Of a DNA stretch of 64,000 bases, positions 27,700 to 37,474 are shown piece by piece; within the stretch, counting starts at the first letter, position 1; every line of letters begins with the position of its first letter. The translations under genes were made by a program, and so were the position numbers. This DNA comes from UBA4802 sp964509195 (GTDB lineage Bacteria; Spirochaetota; UBA4802; UB4802), in contig CAZDWJ010000001.1 of the NCBI GenBank assembly GCA_964509195.1, positions 310,001-374,000 of the forward strand, given 5' to 3'. The notes beneath the pieces were generated by a model. It made no database searches and had not been told where the DNA came from. It saw only the letters and a list, made by a program, of their open reading frames with translations.

Positions 27700-28647
27700 A
27701 TGAGCGGTTTACAAAGAAAAGACATACTGGATATACAGTCGTTAACTACAGAAGAGATTTTATTAATTTGTAATTCAGCAAAATATTTCAAAGCACTTTT
27801 CACCCGCTCAATTAAAACAGTTCCAATTTTAAGAGGGAAAACGGTGTGTCTCTTGTTTTACGAACCCTCAACACGCACACGCATAAGCTTTGAACTGGCT
27901 GCCAAACGCCTGTCAGCAGATTTAATCAATATTGCAGTGCAAACGTCAAGTGTAGTGAAAGGTGAATCCCTTATCGATACCGTGCATACGCTGGAAGCGT
28001 ATAAGGCTGATTTTATTGTAATGCGGCATGCGGCGTCATTAGCGCCGCATTTTTTATCGCGTAATATTAAATCTTCTGTCATTAATGCTGGAGATGGCAA
28101 TCATGCGCACCCTACGCAGGCGTTACTGGATGCATATTCACTGATGGAAAAACTGGGAGATATTAAGGACTTGCATATAGGTATAGTGGGGGATATTCTT
28201 CATTCACGTGTTGCGCGTTCTGATATTGAGATTTTTAAACGCCTGGGTGCCAAAGTGAGTTTAATTGGTCCACCAACGCTTGTACCAGATGAATTTAAAA
28301 TGTATGGGGTAGATATTTACTATGAGTTTGATGAAATACTTCCAAAGCTTGATGTGATTAACATGTTACGTATTCAACGTGAACGCCAGCAGGGGTCTTT
28401 TTTCCCTTCAATCAGGGAATACCATAAGCGATTTGCATTAACTAGTGAACGGCTTAAACGCTGCAAGAAAGATGTTATTGTGATGCATCCCGGGCCAATT
28501 AACAGAGGGATAGAAATTGATGATGAAGTCGCAGACAGCGCTCATGCAATTATTAATGAGCAGGTTACCAATGGGGTGGCGGTACGTATGGCAATTTTTT
28601 ATCTTCTGGCAGGCGGTACTCCTCTGGATGAAAAAGAGGTTGAGTGA
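27700..28647 (+). CDS. pyrB: aspartate carbamoyltransferase, catalytic chain
   Basis: Condenses carbamoyl phosphate with aspartate, the committed step of pyrimidine synthesis. The protein is 315 residues. The carbamoyl phosphate motif FYEPSTRTRISFELAAKRL and GDGNHAHPTQALLDAYS are present, with LRIQRERQ near the C-terminal third. No regulatory chain (pyrI) is nearby, so it is probably an unregulated trimer or associates with PyrC. The start chosen is the ATG at 27700, after AAAGG; a TTG at 27661 would add 13 unlikely residues. Its stop overlaps the pyrC ATG as TGATG. Confidence 0.94.
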   Translation: MSGLQRKDILDIQSLTTEEILLICNSAKYFKALFTRSIKTVPILRGKTVCLLFYEPSTRTRISFELAAKRLSADLINIAVQTSSVVKGESLIDTVHTLEAYKADFIVMRHAASLAPHFLSRNIKSSVINAGDGNHAHPTQALLDAYSLMEKLGDIKDLHIGIVGDILHSRVARSDIEIFKRLGAKVSLIGPPTLVPDEFKMYGVDIYYEFDEILPKLDVINMLRIQRERQQGSFFPSIREYHKRFALTSERLKRCKKDVIVMHPGPINRGIEIDDEVADSAHAIINEQVTNGVAVRMAIFYLLAGGTPLDEKEVE

Positions 28648-29921
28648 TGGAACTTTTGATCAAATATGGCAGATTAATAGACCCTGCATCTGGTACAGAT
28701 GAGGAGTTTGATGTTCTTATTTCTGAAGGAAAAGTTGTTAAAGTGGATAAAAATATAAAAAAGAATTCTATACAGATTGTTAATGCTAAGGATTGCATAG
28801 TTGTTCCAGGGTTAGTAGATATGCATGTTCATTTCAGAGAGCCGGGGCGTGAGGACGTTGAAACTATCATAGGTGGTTCTTGGGTTGCAGCAAAGTCAGG
28901 TTACACCAGTGTATGTACCATGCCAAATACCAATCCAGTGATTGATAATCAGGCGCTGGTTCGTTACATAAAAAAGCAGGCAGAATCAGGGCCCATTAAT
29001 GTTTTCCCTATCGCTGCGATAACTAAAGGCTCAATGGGCGAAGAGCTTACTGAAATGGGTGAGCTTATTGAAGGTGGGGCTGTCGCATTTAGTGATGATG
29101 GCAAACCTGTGATGAACTCCACCACCATGCGGCGCGCTCTAGAATATTCACGCATGTTTAATGTTCCTATTATAACCCATGCTGAGGATAGTACATTGTC
29201 AGAAGGCGGGATTATGAATGAAGGTAATAACTCCATTTTTTTGGGGTTGAAAGGAATCCCTCGCGAAGCTGAAGAGATTATGATAGCACGGGATGTGTTA
29301 CTCACGCGTCTCACAAAAGGAAGACTACATGTGGCGCATGTATCATCAAAAGGTTCGCTGGATATTATAGCAATGGCCAAACACAATGGTATTAAGGTAA
29401 CCTGTGAGACAGCTCCGCACTATTTTTCGCTTACTGATGATGCGATAGCCGAATATCTTTCTATGGCAAAAATGAACCCACCGTTGCGGACAGAAGAAGA
29501 TAGAAAAGCAATTATCGAAGGTTTGAAGAATGGATTAATAGAGGTAATTGCCACTGATCACGCACCTCATCTTCCCAATGAAAAAATGCAGGAGATAGCA
29601 TTTGCCCCATTTGGCATTATAGGGCTTGAAACTGCAGTGCCATTAATAATCACTGTGCTTGTTAAAGGGAATGGGTTCAGTTATTTACAGGCATTTGAAA
29701 AAGTGACAATTAATCCCGGTAAGATACTTGGTATAGACAGAGGTTCTATAAAAGAAGGTGCTGTAGCTGATATAACAATTATACATCCAGAAAAAAAAAT
29801 TACAGTTGATGAGAAATTCATCATTTCACGGTGCAAAAATAGCCCCTTCATAGGTAGAGAGTTTTTTGGTTCAGTAGAATATACTATTTGTAATGGTACA
29901 ATTGTATACCCATTCAGCTAA
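28647..29921 (+). CDS. pyrC: dihydroorotase (type I)
   Basis: Cyclises carbamoyl aspartate to dihydroorotate. The protein is 424 residues, the length of class I enzymes. Metal and substrate motifs are in order: VDMHVHFREPGRE, CTMPNTNPV, SDDGKPV, THAED, HVAHVSSKGS, CETAPHYFSL and ATDHAPH. The start codon shares bases with the pyrB stop (TGATG), so the pair is translationally coupled; a GTG one codon earlier is also possible. Its 3' end overlaps the convergent GDSL gene by 8 bp. Confidence 0.95.
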   Translation: MELLIKYGRLIDPASGTDEEFDVLISEGKVVKVDKNIKKNSIQIVNAKDCIVVPGLVDMHVHFREPGREDVETIIGGSWVAAKSGYTSVCTMPNTNPVIDNQALVRYIKKQAESGPINVFPIAAITKGSMGEELTEMGELIEGGAVAFSDDGKPVMNSTTMRRALEYSRMFNVPIITHAEDSTLSEGGIMNEGNNSIFLGLKGIPREAEEIMIARDVLLTRLTKGRLHVAHVSSKGSLDIIAMAKHNGIKVTCETAPHYFSLTDDAIAEYLSMAKMNPPLRTEEDRKAIIEGLKNGLIEVIATDHAPHLPNEKMQEIAFAPFGIIGLETAVPLIITVLVKGNGFSYLQAFEKVTINPGKILGIDRGSIKEGAVADITIIHPEKKITVDEKFIISRCKNSPFIGREFFGSVEYTICNGTIVYPFS

Positions 29922-30519
29922 ATAAATCCTGAAGTGAACGTGACATTATGTAATACCCTTCTTCGGTGGGGTGAACTCCATCAAACTGTACAAGTTCCTT
30001 TAATGGAGTCCCCCGTTTAACAGCGTTTTCCCAGTATTCGTGGGTTTTTGCAACAGGCAATGCATACTCACTGGCAATGGATATCATTGTATCATATAAT
30101 TTATACGCATTTTTTGCTTCAGGAAAATCCCCAAACCACACAGAAGTTACAAGTACAATGTCAGAAGATAGTTTCTCTTTTATTGCATTTATTATTGCAC
30201 GTATGTAGTTTCCAAATATATGGGGCGAATAACCACATGCATAATCGTTTAATGCAAATTGTATAAGGACGCAATCAGGATTGTAGTGAATAACATCATA
30301 CGAAACGCGATGTAATCCTCCATCTGCTGTATCACCAGGGATTCCTTTATTGATAATTTTGATTGTTGCAGCAGGATAACGCGATTGCAAGAATTCGTAG
30401 AAATAATCAATGTAGTCCTTATCAACCATCCATCCATAAGTTAATGAGTCGCCCAATGCAACAATGGTAACAGGTTGTCCTTGTCTAAGTTTTTCAATAG
30501 TTTTAACTGGTTTTATCAT
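29914..30519 (-). CDS. SGNH/GDSL hydrolase
   Basis: A 201-residue SGNH-fold esterase/lipase-type protein. Block I is VALGDSLTYGW with the catalytic Ser, block III is FALNDYACGY with the Asn, and block V is DGVHPTEEGY with the Asp/His pair. No signal peptide is seen, so it is probably cytoplasmic; the substrate is unknown. Single gene. Confidence 0.85.
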   Translation of the reverse strand: MIKPVKTIEKLRQGQPVTIVALGDSLTYGWMVDKDYIDYFYEFLQSRYPAATIKIINKGIPGDTADGGLHRVSYDVIHYNPDCVLIQFALNDYACGYSPHIFGNYIRAIINAIKEKLSSDIVLVTSVWFGDFPEAKNAYKLYDTMISIASEYALPVAKTHEYWENAVKRGTPLKELVQFDGVHPTEEGYYIMSRSLQDLFS

Positions 30520-30739
30520 AATTGTTATAACACATATATAAAATGTTAGTGTTCAACAATGTTCAATACATAGTAACATCTGACTAAATTTATATGAAAG
30601 TTTGATTTTGAAATTGTATTGGTCAGGGAATAAATGTCAAGTATCAAAATAAAATTGCCATCTAATTATGTATATATTATTGTTGCCTTATCAAAGGGGT
30701 CTTCTATTTTTTATACACTTTGATAAAAAGAGGTGGAAA

Positions 30740-31513
30740 ATGGAACTGAATAATAAATGTGTATTGCTCACAGGCGCATCATCTGGGATAGGAAAAGCAT
30801 TGCTGGAAGAGCTTAAAAAATACAACACAACAATAGTTGTTGGAGATCTAAATCCTAAAGCTATCGCACAAAATGAAAATATAAAAGCGCTGCGCTGTGA
30901 TGTGAGTAAAAGGAAAGATATTGATCTGCTGTTCACAAAAGCACTCAGCATAATGGGAAGGATTGATATCTGTATTGCAAATGCTGGTTTTGCCTACTAT
31001 GAAAAAATAACAAAACCTGATTACGAACATATTCATAAAATTGTAGCTGTCAATTATATTGCTCCAGTATATTTTTTAGAAAAGATGATGGAGATAAATA
31101 AAGGTAAAGAAGGGTGTGTTGTGTTTACTGCCTCTGCAATGGCCAAGCTACCATTGCCGGGGTATGCATTATATTCAGCTACCAAGGCAGCACTTGATGG
31201 CTTTGCTTATTCATTTAATTTTGAGAAGAACAATAACATTCATCTTGTGGTAGTATACCCAATTGCTACCAGAACTGAATTTTTTAAAACTGCTGGTGAT
31301 GGAACGCCAGTGCCGTTTCCCACACAAACTCCTGAAAAAGTTGCACAGGAAGTTATAAAGGGAATACTAAAAAATAAACGCTATGTGTTCCCCTCTAAAA
31401 TTTTCAGTGTAATGATGGTAGTTAACAGGATTATACCATTTGCTCTCTGGTGTTATGCTAAGGTTGAACAGTATAAATTTAAAAAGTGGCTTGCATTATC
31501 TGGGAAAAGATAA
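30740..31513 (+). CDS. short-chain dehydrogenase/reductase
   Basis: A 257-residue NAD(P)-dependent SDR. The nucleotide motif TGASSGIGKALLEEL is at residue ~11, NAGFAYY is the NAG motif, and the catalytic YALYSATKAALDG carries the Tyr-x3-Lys pair with Ser upstream. An acidic residue after beta-2 (VVGDLNPKA) hints at NAD(H) preference. The C-terminus has a hydrophobic stretch (MMVVNRIIPFALWCYAKV) that may associate with membrane. The start is set by AGAGGTGG directly before the ATG at 30740. gph follows 7 bp later. Confidence 0.85.
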   Translation: MELNNKCVLLTGASSGIGKALLEELKKYNTTIVVGDLNPKAIAQNENIKALRCDVSKRKDIDLLFTKALSIMGRIDICIANAGFAYYEKITKPDYEHIHKIVAVNYIAPVYFLEKMMEINKGKEGCVVFTASAMAKLPLPGYALYSATKAALDGFAYSFNFEKNNNIHLVVVYPIATRTEFFKTAGDGTPVPFPTQTPEKVAQEVIKGILKNKRYVFPSKIFSVMMVVNRIIPFALWCYAKVEQYKFKKWLALSGKR

Positions 31514-31520
31514 TCATACA

Positions 31521-32180
31521 ATGGAAATTGCGGGTGTAATATTTGACCTTGATGGCACACTGTTAGATACAATTGCTGATCTGGCACACAGTGTCAACAA
31601 TGTCTTGGTATATCATGGATATCAGCAACATCCGGTAGAGTCATATATACAGTTTATTGGTGATGGTATGGAGATGCTCATTCAACGTGCTGTGGGAGAT
31701 AGTATCACCAATGATGAGCTTAAGAAACTTGTTTCAGAATTAAAAGAGGAGTATGCAATAAACTGGAACAGAACAACAAAACCATATCCAGGTATACCAG
31801 AACTTTTACAGGAACTATCGCATAAAAAAATAAAAATTTCTGTATTTTCAAACAAAGCGCACGAATTTACAGTATCAATGGTTACCTATTATTTCCCTGA
31901 TATTCCATTTAACGTCATTCTTGGATTACAGGATTCCATACCACGAAAACCTGAGCCATCTGGCGCTCTGCTTATTGCCCGCACTATGAGAATAGAACCA
32001 GGACAAATTGCTATGATTGGTGATTCAGCGACAGATATTGCAATGGCTCATAGCTGCGGTATGTACGCTGTTGCAGTGAGCTGGGGATACAGACCTGTTG
32101 AGTTATTAAAACAGCATAATCCAGAAGCGATAGCTCATACGCCAGAAGAAATTGTGCAGATAATCTTTTCAAAAGATTAA
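31521..32180 (+). CDS. gph: phosphoglycolate phosphatase-like HAD hydrolase
   Basis: A 219-residue HAD hydrolase of the Gph/PGPase type. Motif I is VIFDLDGTLLDTIADLAHSVN, motif II VFSNKAHE, then a conserved Lys in PRKPEPSGAL and motif IV IGDSATDIAMAHSCGM, ending SWGYRP. It likely hydrolyses 2-phosphoglycolate, but HAD substrate calls are tentative. The start at 31521 avoids overlap with the SDR gene; it is the first ATG after that stop, with a weak SD. Confidence 0.82.
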   Translation: MEIAGVIFDLDGTLLDTIADLAHSVNNVLVYHGYQQHPVESYIQFIGDGMEMLIQRAVGDSITNDELKKLVSELKEEYAINWNRTTKPYPGIPELLQELSHKKIKISVFSNKAHEFTVSMVTYYFPDIPFNVILGLQDSIPRKPEPSGALLIARTMRIEPGQIAMIGDSATDIAMAHSCGMYAVAVSWGYRPVELLKQHNPEAIAHTPEEIVQIIFSKD

Positions 32181-32183
32181 TGG

Positions 32184-33680
32184 TTACAGATACTTTGGTT
32201 CTTTATATGAATAAATAGTATGTACACCACCTTCAATCTGAGCAGATAGTGAACGCAATTCAAAGCGAAGTTCTTCTGTATAAAGCTTTTCGTGAAGTTC
32301 TCTGATTGTGCGTACACCCATATCTTGGAATGCGTGTTTAAGTCCCTGTACCAGATATGGCACATAGTCAAACATTGAGCCTTTATCGACCACAGCGCCA
32401 GAGACTCCCTGTGCAACAAGTATCTTTGAATCCTCAGCAAAGTAACGCTTTGAACCGCCTTTTTCCATAGCTTCAAGTGATGCCATGCCACGATAGCGTT
32501 TTAAGCGCACTCCATTTTCATAGAAGTATTCACCGGGTGCTTCTTCGGTACCTGCAAACATTGAGCCCATCATAGCGGTGGATGCCCCTAAAGACAGAGC
32601 TTTTGCAATATGACCAATTGTAGCAATACCTCCGTCTGCAATTGTTGGGATGTTGTATTGTTTTGCAAATTTACTGCAGCGATAGACTGCGGTTGCCTGT
32701 GCACGACCAACTGCCATGGTGACCTGCGTTGTGCAGATTGAACCTGGGCCCATCCCAATGCGCAATGCATCAGCTCCTGCCTTGATAAGATTTTCACATT
32801 GCTCAACTGTTACCACATTGCCGGCAATGACATCAAGGTGAGGGTAGTTCTTTTTTATATATTTGATCATCTCTATCTGATATATAGAATTGCCCTGTGC
32901 TGCATCAATAACCACAACATTAATCCCCGCTCTTACAAGTTCCTGCAATCGCTCCTTTGATTCATCTTTTGTGGATATAGCTGCTCCTACCATAAGCTGT
33001 TTGTTGGCATCTTTTGATGCAAAAGGGTATTCTCTGTTGGTAACAAGGTCATTTCTGCTCATAAGGGCAACAAGCCTTCCCTGATCATCAACTATCGGCA
33101 ATTTCCCTTTTTTTGATTTTTTGAGTAAATCATTGGCCTGGGTTAACGTTATGCCAACCTTAGCGGTAACAAGATCTGTGGTCATGACATCTTTTAATTT
33201 CTTTGAACGATCGGTTTCAAAATCGATATCCCTATTGGTAACAATGCCTACCAGTTTAGAACCTAATTTGCCATCAACAGTAATAGGTATGCCCGAAAAT
33301 CCAAATTTTTCCTTAATTTGGTCAATATGGGCAATAGTATGGTCAGGAGACAGTACAACCGGATCTGTGATAAAGCCATTCTCAAAGCGTTTTACTTTTC
33401 TTACCTGGTTGATCTGTTCCTCAATAGTATTGTTATAATGAATTATACCTATACCGCCCAGTAATGCTAAGCTTATAGCCATTTTTGCTTCAGTCACTGT
33501 ATCCATTGGGCTTGAAACGAGTGGCCTTTTAATTTTAATGTTGCGAGTTAATCGTGTTTCCAGGTCAACATCATCTGGGTTAAAGTCAATATATCCCGGT
33601 AAAATAATAAAATCGTTATACGAAAGCCCCTGAGTGGAATGTAAAAGTTCTTCGGCTGAATAACCGTCTTTAGGTTTCAT
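32184..33680 (-). CDS. guaB: IMP dehydrogenase
   Basis: Oxidises IMP to XMP, the first committed step of GMP synthesis. The protein is 498 residues. A catalytic barrel is interrupted by two CBS domains (residues ~100-220, including HTIAHIDQIKEKFGFSGIPIT). The active-site loop GIGMGPGSICTTQV carries the nucleophile Cys. The C-terminal GAVVDKGSMFDYVPYLVQGL is typical. GAGG precedes the ATG. It is convergent with gph (3 bp gap); no guaA is nearby. Confidence 0.97.
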   Translation of the reverse strand: MKPKDGYSAEELLHSTQGLSYNDFIILPGYIDFNPDDVDLETRLTRNIKIKRPLVSSPMDTVTEAKMAISLALLGGIGIIHYNNTIEEQINQVRKVKRFENGFITDPVVLSPDHTIAHIDQIKEKFGFSGIPITVDGKLGSKLVGIVTNRDIDFETDRSKKLKDVMTTDLVTAKVGITLTQANDLLKKSKKGKLPIVDDQGRLVALMSRNDLVTNREYPFASKDANKQLMVGAAISTKDESKERLQELVRAGINVVVIDAAQGNSIYQIEMIKYIKKNYPHLDVIAGNVVTVEQCENLIKAGADALRIGMGPGSICTTQVTMAVGRAQATAVYRCSKFAKQYNIPTIADGGIATIGHIAKALSLGASTAMMGSMFAGTEEAPGEYFYENGVRLKRYRGMASLEAMEKGGSKRYFAEDSKILVAQGVSGAVVDKGSMFDYVPYLVQGLKHAFQDMGVRTIRELHEKLYTEELRFELRSLSAQIEGGVHTIYSYKEPKYL

Positions 33681-33816
33681 ATCTTACCTCTATATGGAAT
33701 AATGAAGTAGTTGCCATTGAGTATTGTGGTGTTATATACGTTATAGCATGATGTACGGGATATTTCAATTATTTGCTTATAGTATAAGGGCAATAGTGTA
33801 ATAATCAATATAAAAA

Positions 33817-35166
33817 TCAAAGTTGTTGTAAAATTTGTGTAAGCTCTGAGATATTTTTCAGTGGAATTAATGTGCCAGCAAAACCGGCATTTGAAACTTC
33901 AGCGATATTGTTGTGTGGCAAAATAAGTGTGGTAATTCCTGAATTATTGAATTCTGTTAAACGCCGCAATGAGTGGGTGGCAGAGCGCACCTGCCCTGAA
34001 AGGGATAATTCGCCAATTATGCCGGTTGAATGTGGGATGGCTATATTTTCCAAACTTGATATAATAGCAGATGCAATAGCCAGGTCGCATGAAGTATCGT
34101 CAATGGTAAATCCGCCGGCTACATTAATAAATATGTCAAATGAGCTAAGTGAAACCTTTGCGTGTTTTTCAATTACTGCTACTAAAAGATTTAGCCTGTT
34201 CACATCAAAGCCGTCAGCCATACGCCGGGGGTTAGTAAAGCTAGTTGCAGTTACAAGTGACTGTGCTTCAAACAGTATCGATCGCGTTCCCTCTATAGTG
34301 GCACTGATGACGCTGCCAGGAAAACTTGAATCCTTTGATTGAACAAAAAGTTTGTTTTTATCTTTTACTTCCGCAAGTCCTGATGCAGTCATGGTAAACA
34401 GAGCTATCTCATTTACTGAGCCAAAACGGTTTTTAAAGGCACGCAGTATGCGATAGTCACGTGTAAAATCCCCCTCAAAATAAAGCACTGTATCAACAAT
34501 GTGTTCCAGTATTTTGGGCCCTGCGATGGAGCCATCCTTGGTGATATGCCCAATTAACATTACACATGTTTGAGTCTGTTTGGCAATGTCAGCAAGGCGT
34601 GAGGCGGTGAATCGTATCTGGCTTACTGAGCCCACTGGGGAGGTAATCTCACGGGAGTACAATGTCTGAATAGAGTCAATTATTACAAGCTGTGGTGAAC
34701 ACATTTGTATGAGTGATTCGATATGGTCAATATCAGTAACAGAGGAAAGATGTATTGAATCGGGTTTAATGTTAAGACGGCGTGAGCGTAAATGTATCTG
34801 CTGCAGCGTTTCTTCGCCCGAACAATAGAGGGTGGTACAGTGTTGCGCTATTTGCAGAGCCAGCGTTGATTTGCCAATGCCTGGTTCACCACCAAGAAGG
34901 ATAATAGAACCAGGAACTATCCCACCACCGCATACAAGGTCAAATTCCCCTATTCCGGTTGCAATACGCTGGATAGATTGCGACAGTACCTGAGAAAGTG
35001 GATGAATGGAATTTTCTAAAGGTATTTCGTTTTTACAAAAAGAAGTATCCTGAATTTCTTCAGCGATAGAATTCCATGCGCTGCATTCAGGGCATCGCCC
35101 AAGCCATTTCTGGAATGTGGCACCGCATTCATTGCAGATAAAAATTGTTCTGGTTTTCTTAGGCAT
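33817..35166 (-). CDS. radA: DNA repair protein RadA
   Basis: A RecA-like ATPase that helps process recombination intermediates and branch migration, 449 residues. A four-cysteine zinc finger is at the N-terminus (CNECGATFQKWLGRCPEC). Walker A is GGEPGIGKSTL. The RadA-specific KNRFGSVNEI motif and a C-terminal Lon-like domain (residues ~270-449) are present. The mlaD-like gene ends 2 bp upstream in the same direction. Confidence 0.96.
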   Translation of the reverse strand: MPKKTRTIFICNECGATFQKWLGRCPECSAWNSIAEEIQDTSFCKNEIPLENSIHPLSQVLSQSIQRIATGIGEFDLVCGGGIVPGSIILLGGEPGIGKSTLALQIAQHCTTLYCSGEETLQQIHLRSRRLNIKPDSIHLSSVTDIDHIESLIQMCSPQLVIIDSIQTLYSREITSPVGSVSQIRFTASRLADIAKQTQTCVMLIGHITKDGSIAGPKILEHIVDTVLYFEGDFTRDYRILRAFKNRFGSVNEIALFTMTASGLAEVKDKNKLFVQSKDSSFPGSVISATIEGTRSILFEAQSLVTATSFTNPRRMADGFDVNRLNLLVAVIEKHAKVSLSSFDIFINVAGGFTIDDTSCDLAIASAIISSLENIAIPHSTGIIGELSLSGQVRSATHSLRRLTEFNNSGITTLILPHNNIAEVSNAGFAGTLIPLKNISELTQILQQL

Positions 35167-35168
35167 GA

Positions 35169-36044
35169 TTATTTTTTTTGCTTAAACAGTAGTAATGATG
35201 GGTCTTTTTCCAGCCGGGAAAAAAGTTCCTTTGCTGAAATTGAAGCATCGCGGATGTTTGTGTAAATTTCCTCATCATACAGGAGTTTACCCATGGTGCC
35301 TCTACCTTTTTCAAGCCGGTAAGCAATTTTATTCATGCTTGATGTGAGTTCGGATAAATTCTGCAATGTGATTGTTATATCTTCACGGTTTTTCTCAGAG
35401 ATATATGCCATATTTTTGGATATTACATTCATCTGCTGCATAAATTGCTGCAATTGTTGTGAAAATGTTATAATAGCTGCACGTGCTGTCCCAACTGACT
35501 GTCGGACATCATAGCGGTTTTCATCAACCATTTTATTGAGATTGGCAACAAATTTATTGGAATTCTGAAAAATTTCAGCAAGAATCTGTGCACCGCTTTT
35601 ATCCTGCATAAAGCTTTGGAAGGTTTGCATCATCTGGTCAAAGCTTGCAGGGTCAATTCCATATTTGATATCACCGTCATTAAGAAAACCAACATTCTCA
35701 CTCATGGGAGGAATAACAACGTTAATATACTTTTCTCCTATCATCCCTGAAGTGAAAATTGAAAACGTTGATGCTTTTGATAATCTGTAGCCTTTATCAA
35801 TCCACAGGATAACATCAGTCTTTTCGCCTGTCTGCCGTATTTCATCTACATAACCAATCTTGATACCACCACCAATTTTAACGGGGGCTCCTACGCGCAG
35901 GTCATTTAAGAAACCAAAATAAACATGTAAACGATAGCCTTTTTGTGAAACGTTAAATTTGGTTAATAATCCTACCAGCACAACAAAAAGTGTGAAGCTT
36001 AGCATAACCAAAAGTCCCACCTTTGCTTCATTACTTAGGCGCAT
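35169..36044 (-). CDS. mlaD: MlaD/MCE-domain protein
   Basis: A 291-residue inner-membrane-anchored MCE protein, the substrate-binding part of Mla-type phospholipid transport between the membranes. One N-terminal membrane helix (VGLLVMLSFTLFVVLVGLL) precedes the MCE domain (residues ~40-120, VYFGFLNDLRVGAPVKIGGGIKIG). A helical C-terminal region follows. The start at 36044 is set by GAGGAGG just upstream; longer open frame to 36104 is unsupported. The ABC permease and ATPase partners are not in this window. Confidence 0.85.
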   Translation of the reverse strand: MRLSNEAKVGLLVMLSFTLFVVLVGLLTKFNVSQKGYRLHVYFGFLNDLRVGAPVKIGGGIKIGYVDEIRQTGEKTDVILWIDKGYRLSKASTFSIFTSGMIGEKYINVVIPPMSENVGFLNDGDIKYGIDPASFDQMMQTFQSFMQDKSGAQILAEIFQNSNKFVANLNKMVDENRYDVRQSVGTARAAIITFSQQLQQFMQQMNVISKNMAYISEKNREDITITLQNLSELTSSMNKIAYRLEKGRGTMGKLLYDEEIYTNIRDASISAKELFSRLEKDPSLLLFKQKK

Positions 36045-36223
36045 AGCGTACCTCCTCAATGTAAGGGTGTTATATTGCTTATACTGTACATACCATAAGT
36101 TCAAGAACTATTCTTGTTTTAAAAATAAAAAAATTTTTTACCACTGTATGGCGCTTATGTAAAATGATTGAAAAATTTGATTTCATATTTACAACAATAC
36201 CAACATATAGTAAGGAGGAAGAG

Positions 36224-37474
36224 ATGAGGTATCTGGTGATAGGATCTGGTGGGCGTGAACATGCAATAGCGTGGAGGCTTTTACATGACGGCAGTGCTAC
36301 TGAAGTATATGTGGCACCTGGCAATGGAGGGATTGATGATAGGTACAGAATTCAGGTTTCAATGAATGATTTTGAATCCCTGTATACTGCCTGCAGGCAA
36401 AAAAATATAGATGTTGTGGTGATAGGACCTGAAGCCCCGCTTGTTGATGGGGTAGTTGATTTTATGCAAAGCAGAGGAATCAGGGTATTTGGCCCAACTG
36501 CAAAGGCTGCACAGCTTGAAGGGAGTAAACTTTTTGCAAAATATATTATGCAAAAATATAATGTGCCGACAGCTCATTACAGGGAATTCAAAGGCAAAGA
36601 ATCACTAATAGACTATATTGAATCATCAGCCGTTTTCCCTGTGGTAATAAAATTAGATGGTCTTGCTGCAGGAAAAGGTGTTGGTGTATGTAAAACTAAA
36701 GAATCAGCACTGCAGTTTATCCATGAAATGGTTAAAGATGATGCAAAAGTTTTTGTTGAAGATTTCTGCGATGGCGAAGAAGCCTCAGTTCTTGGAATTA
36801 GCGATGGAACCACAGTGTTGCCTTTTATTGCTGCTCAGGACCATAAACGAGTATTTGATAATGATGAAGGCCCAAATACCGGCGGCATGGGTGCGTATGC
36901 ACCGGCTCCAGTTGTCACAAGCAGGATACTTGAAAGAGTGCATAGAGAAATACTGCAGCCTGTGATTTTAGGCATGAAGAATGAAGGTATGCCATTTGCT
37001 GGAATACTGTATGCAGGCCTTATTATTAAAGGGAATGATATTAAAGTACTGGAATTCAATGTGCGGTTTGGGGACCCTGAAACGCAAGTACTGTTGCCAC
37101 TGGTAAATGGTAAATTGGGTGATTTCATTAATGCAGCTATTGATGGCACACTTTCAAGCATGAACCTTTCATTCAGGAATAAGCATGCTATTACCGTGGT
37201 GCTTGCATCGGGCGGATACCCCGGATCATATAAAACAGGTTTTCCAATTAAGGGCATTGACCAGTTACCTGAAGATATTCTTGTGTTCCATGCGGGTACC
37301 AAACGGAATGGGCAGGTACTTACCAGTGGGGGACGTGTTCTCAATATTACTGCTGTTGCAGATACTCTTGAAGATGCATATACAAAAGTGTACAGTGTAA
37401 TACCTTCAATATCCTTTGAAGGCATGCACTATAGAAAGGATATCGGTTTCAGAGCTTTGAAAAAACGCACGTAG
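36224..37474 (+). CDS. purD: phosphoribosylamine-glycine ligase
   Basis: ATP-dependent ligation of glycine to phosphoribosylamine in purine synthesis, 416 residues. The N-terminal GSGGREHAIAWRL, ATP-grasp residues (VIKLDGLAAGKGVGVCKT, FVEDFCDGEEASVL), the QDHKRVFDNDEGPNTGGMGAYAPAP signature and EFNVRFGDPETQVLLP are all present. The start at 36224 is set by AAGGAGG 5 bases upstream; an in-frame ATG at 36164 is not supported. The last 69 bp overlap the antiparallel Cys-cluster gene. Confidence 0.96.
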   Translation: MRYLVIGSGGREHAIAWRLLHDGSATEVYVAPGNGGIDDRYRIQVSMNDFESLYTACRQKNIDVVVIGPEAPLVDGVVDFMQSRGIRVFGPTAKAAQLEGSKLFAKYIMQKYNVPTAHYREFKGKESLIDYIESSAVFPVVIKLDGLAAGKGVGVCKTKESALQFIHEMVKDDAKVFVEDFCDGEEASVLGISDGTTVLPFIAAQDHKRVFDNDEGPNTGGMGAYAPAPVVTSRILERVHREILQPVILGMKNEGMPFAGILYAGLIIKGNDIKVLEFNVRFGDPETQVLLPLVNGKLGDFINAAIDGTLSSMNLSFRNKHAITVVLASGGYPGSYKTGFPIKGIDQLPEDILVFHAGTKRNGQVLTSGGRVLNITAVADTLEDAYTKVYSVIPSISFEGMHYRKDIGFRALKKRT

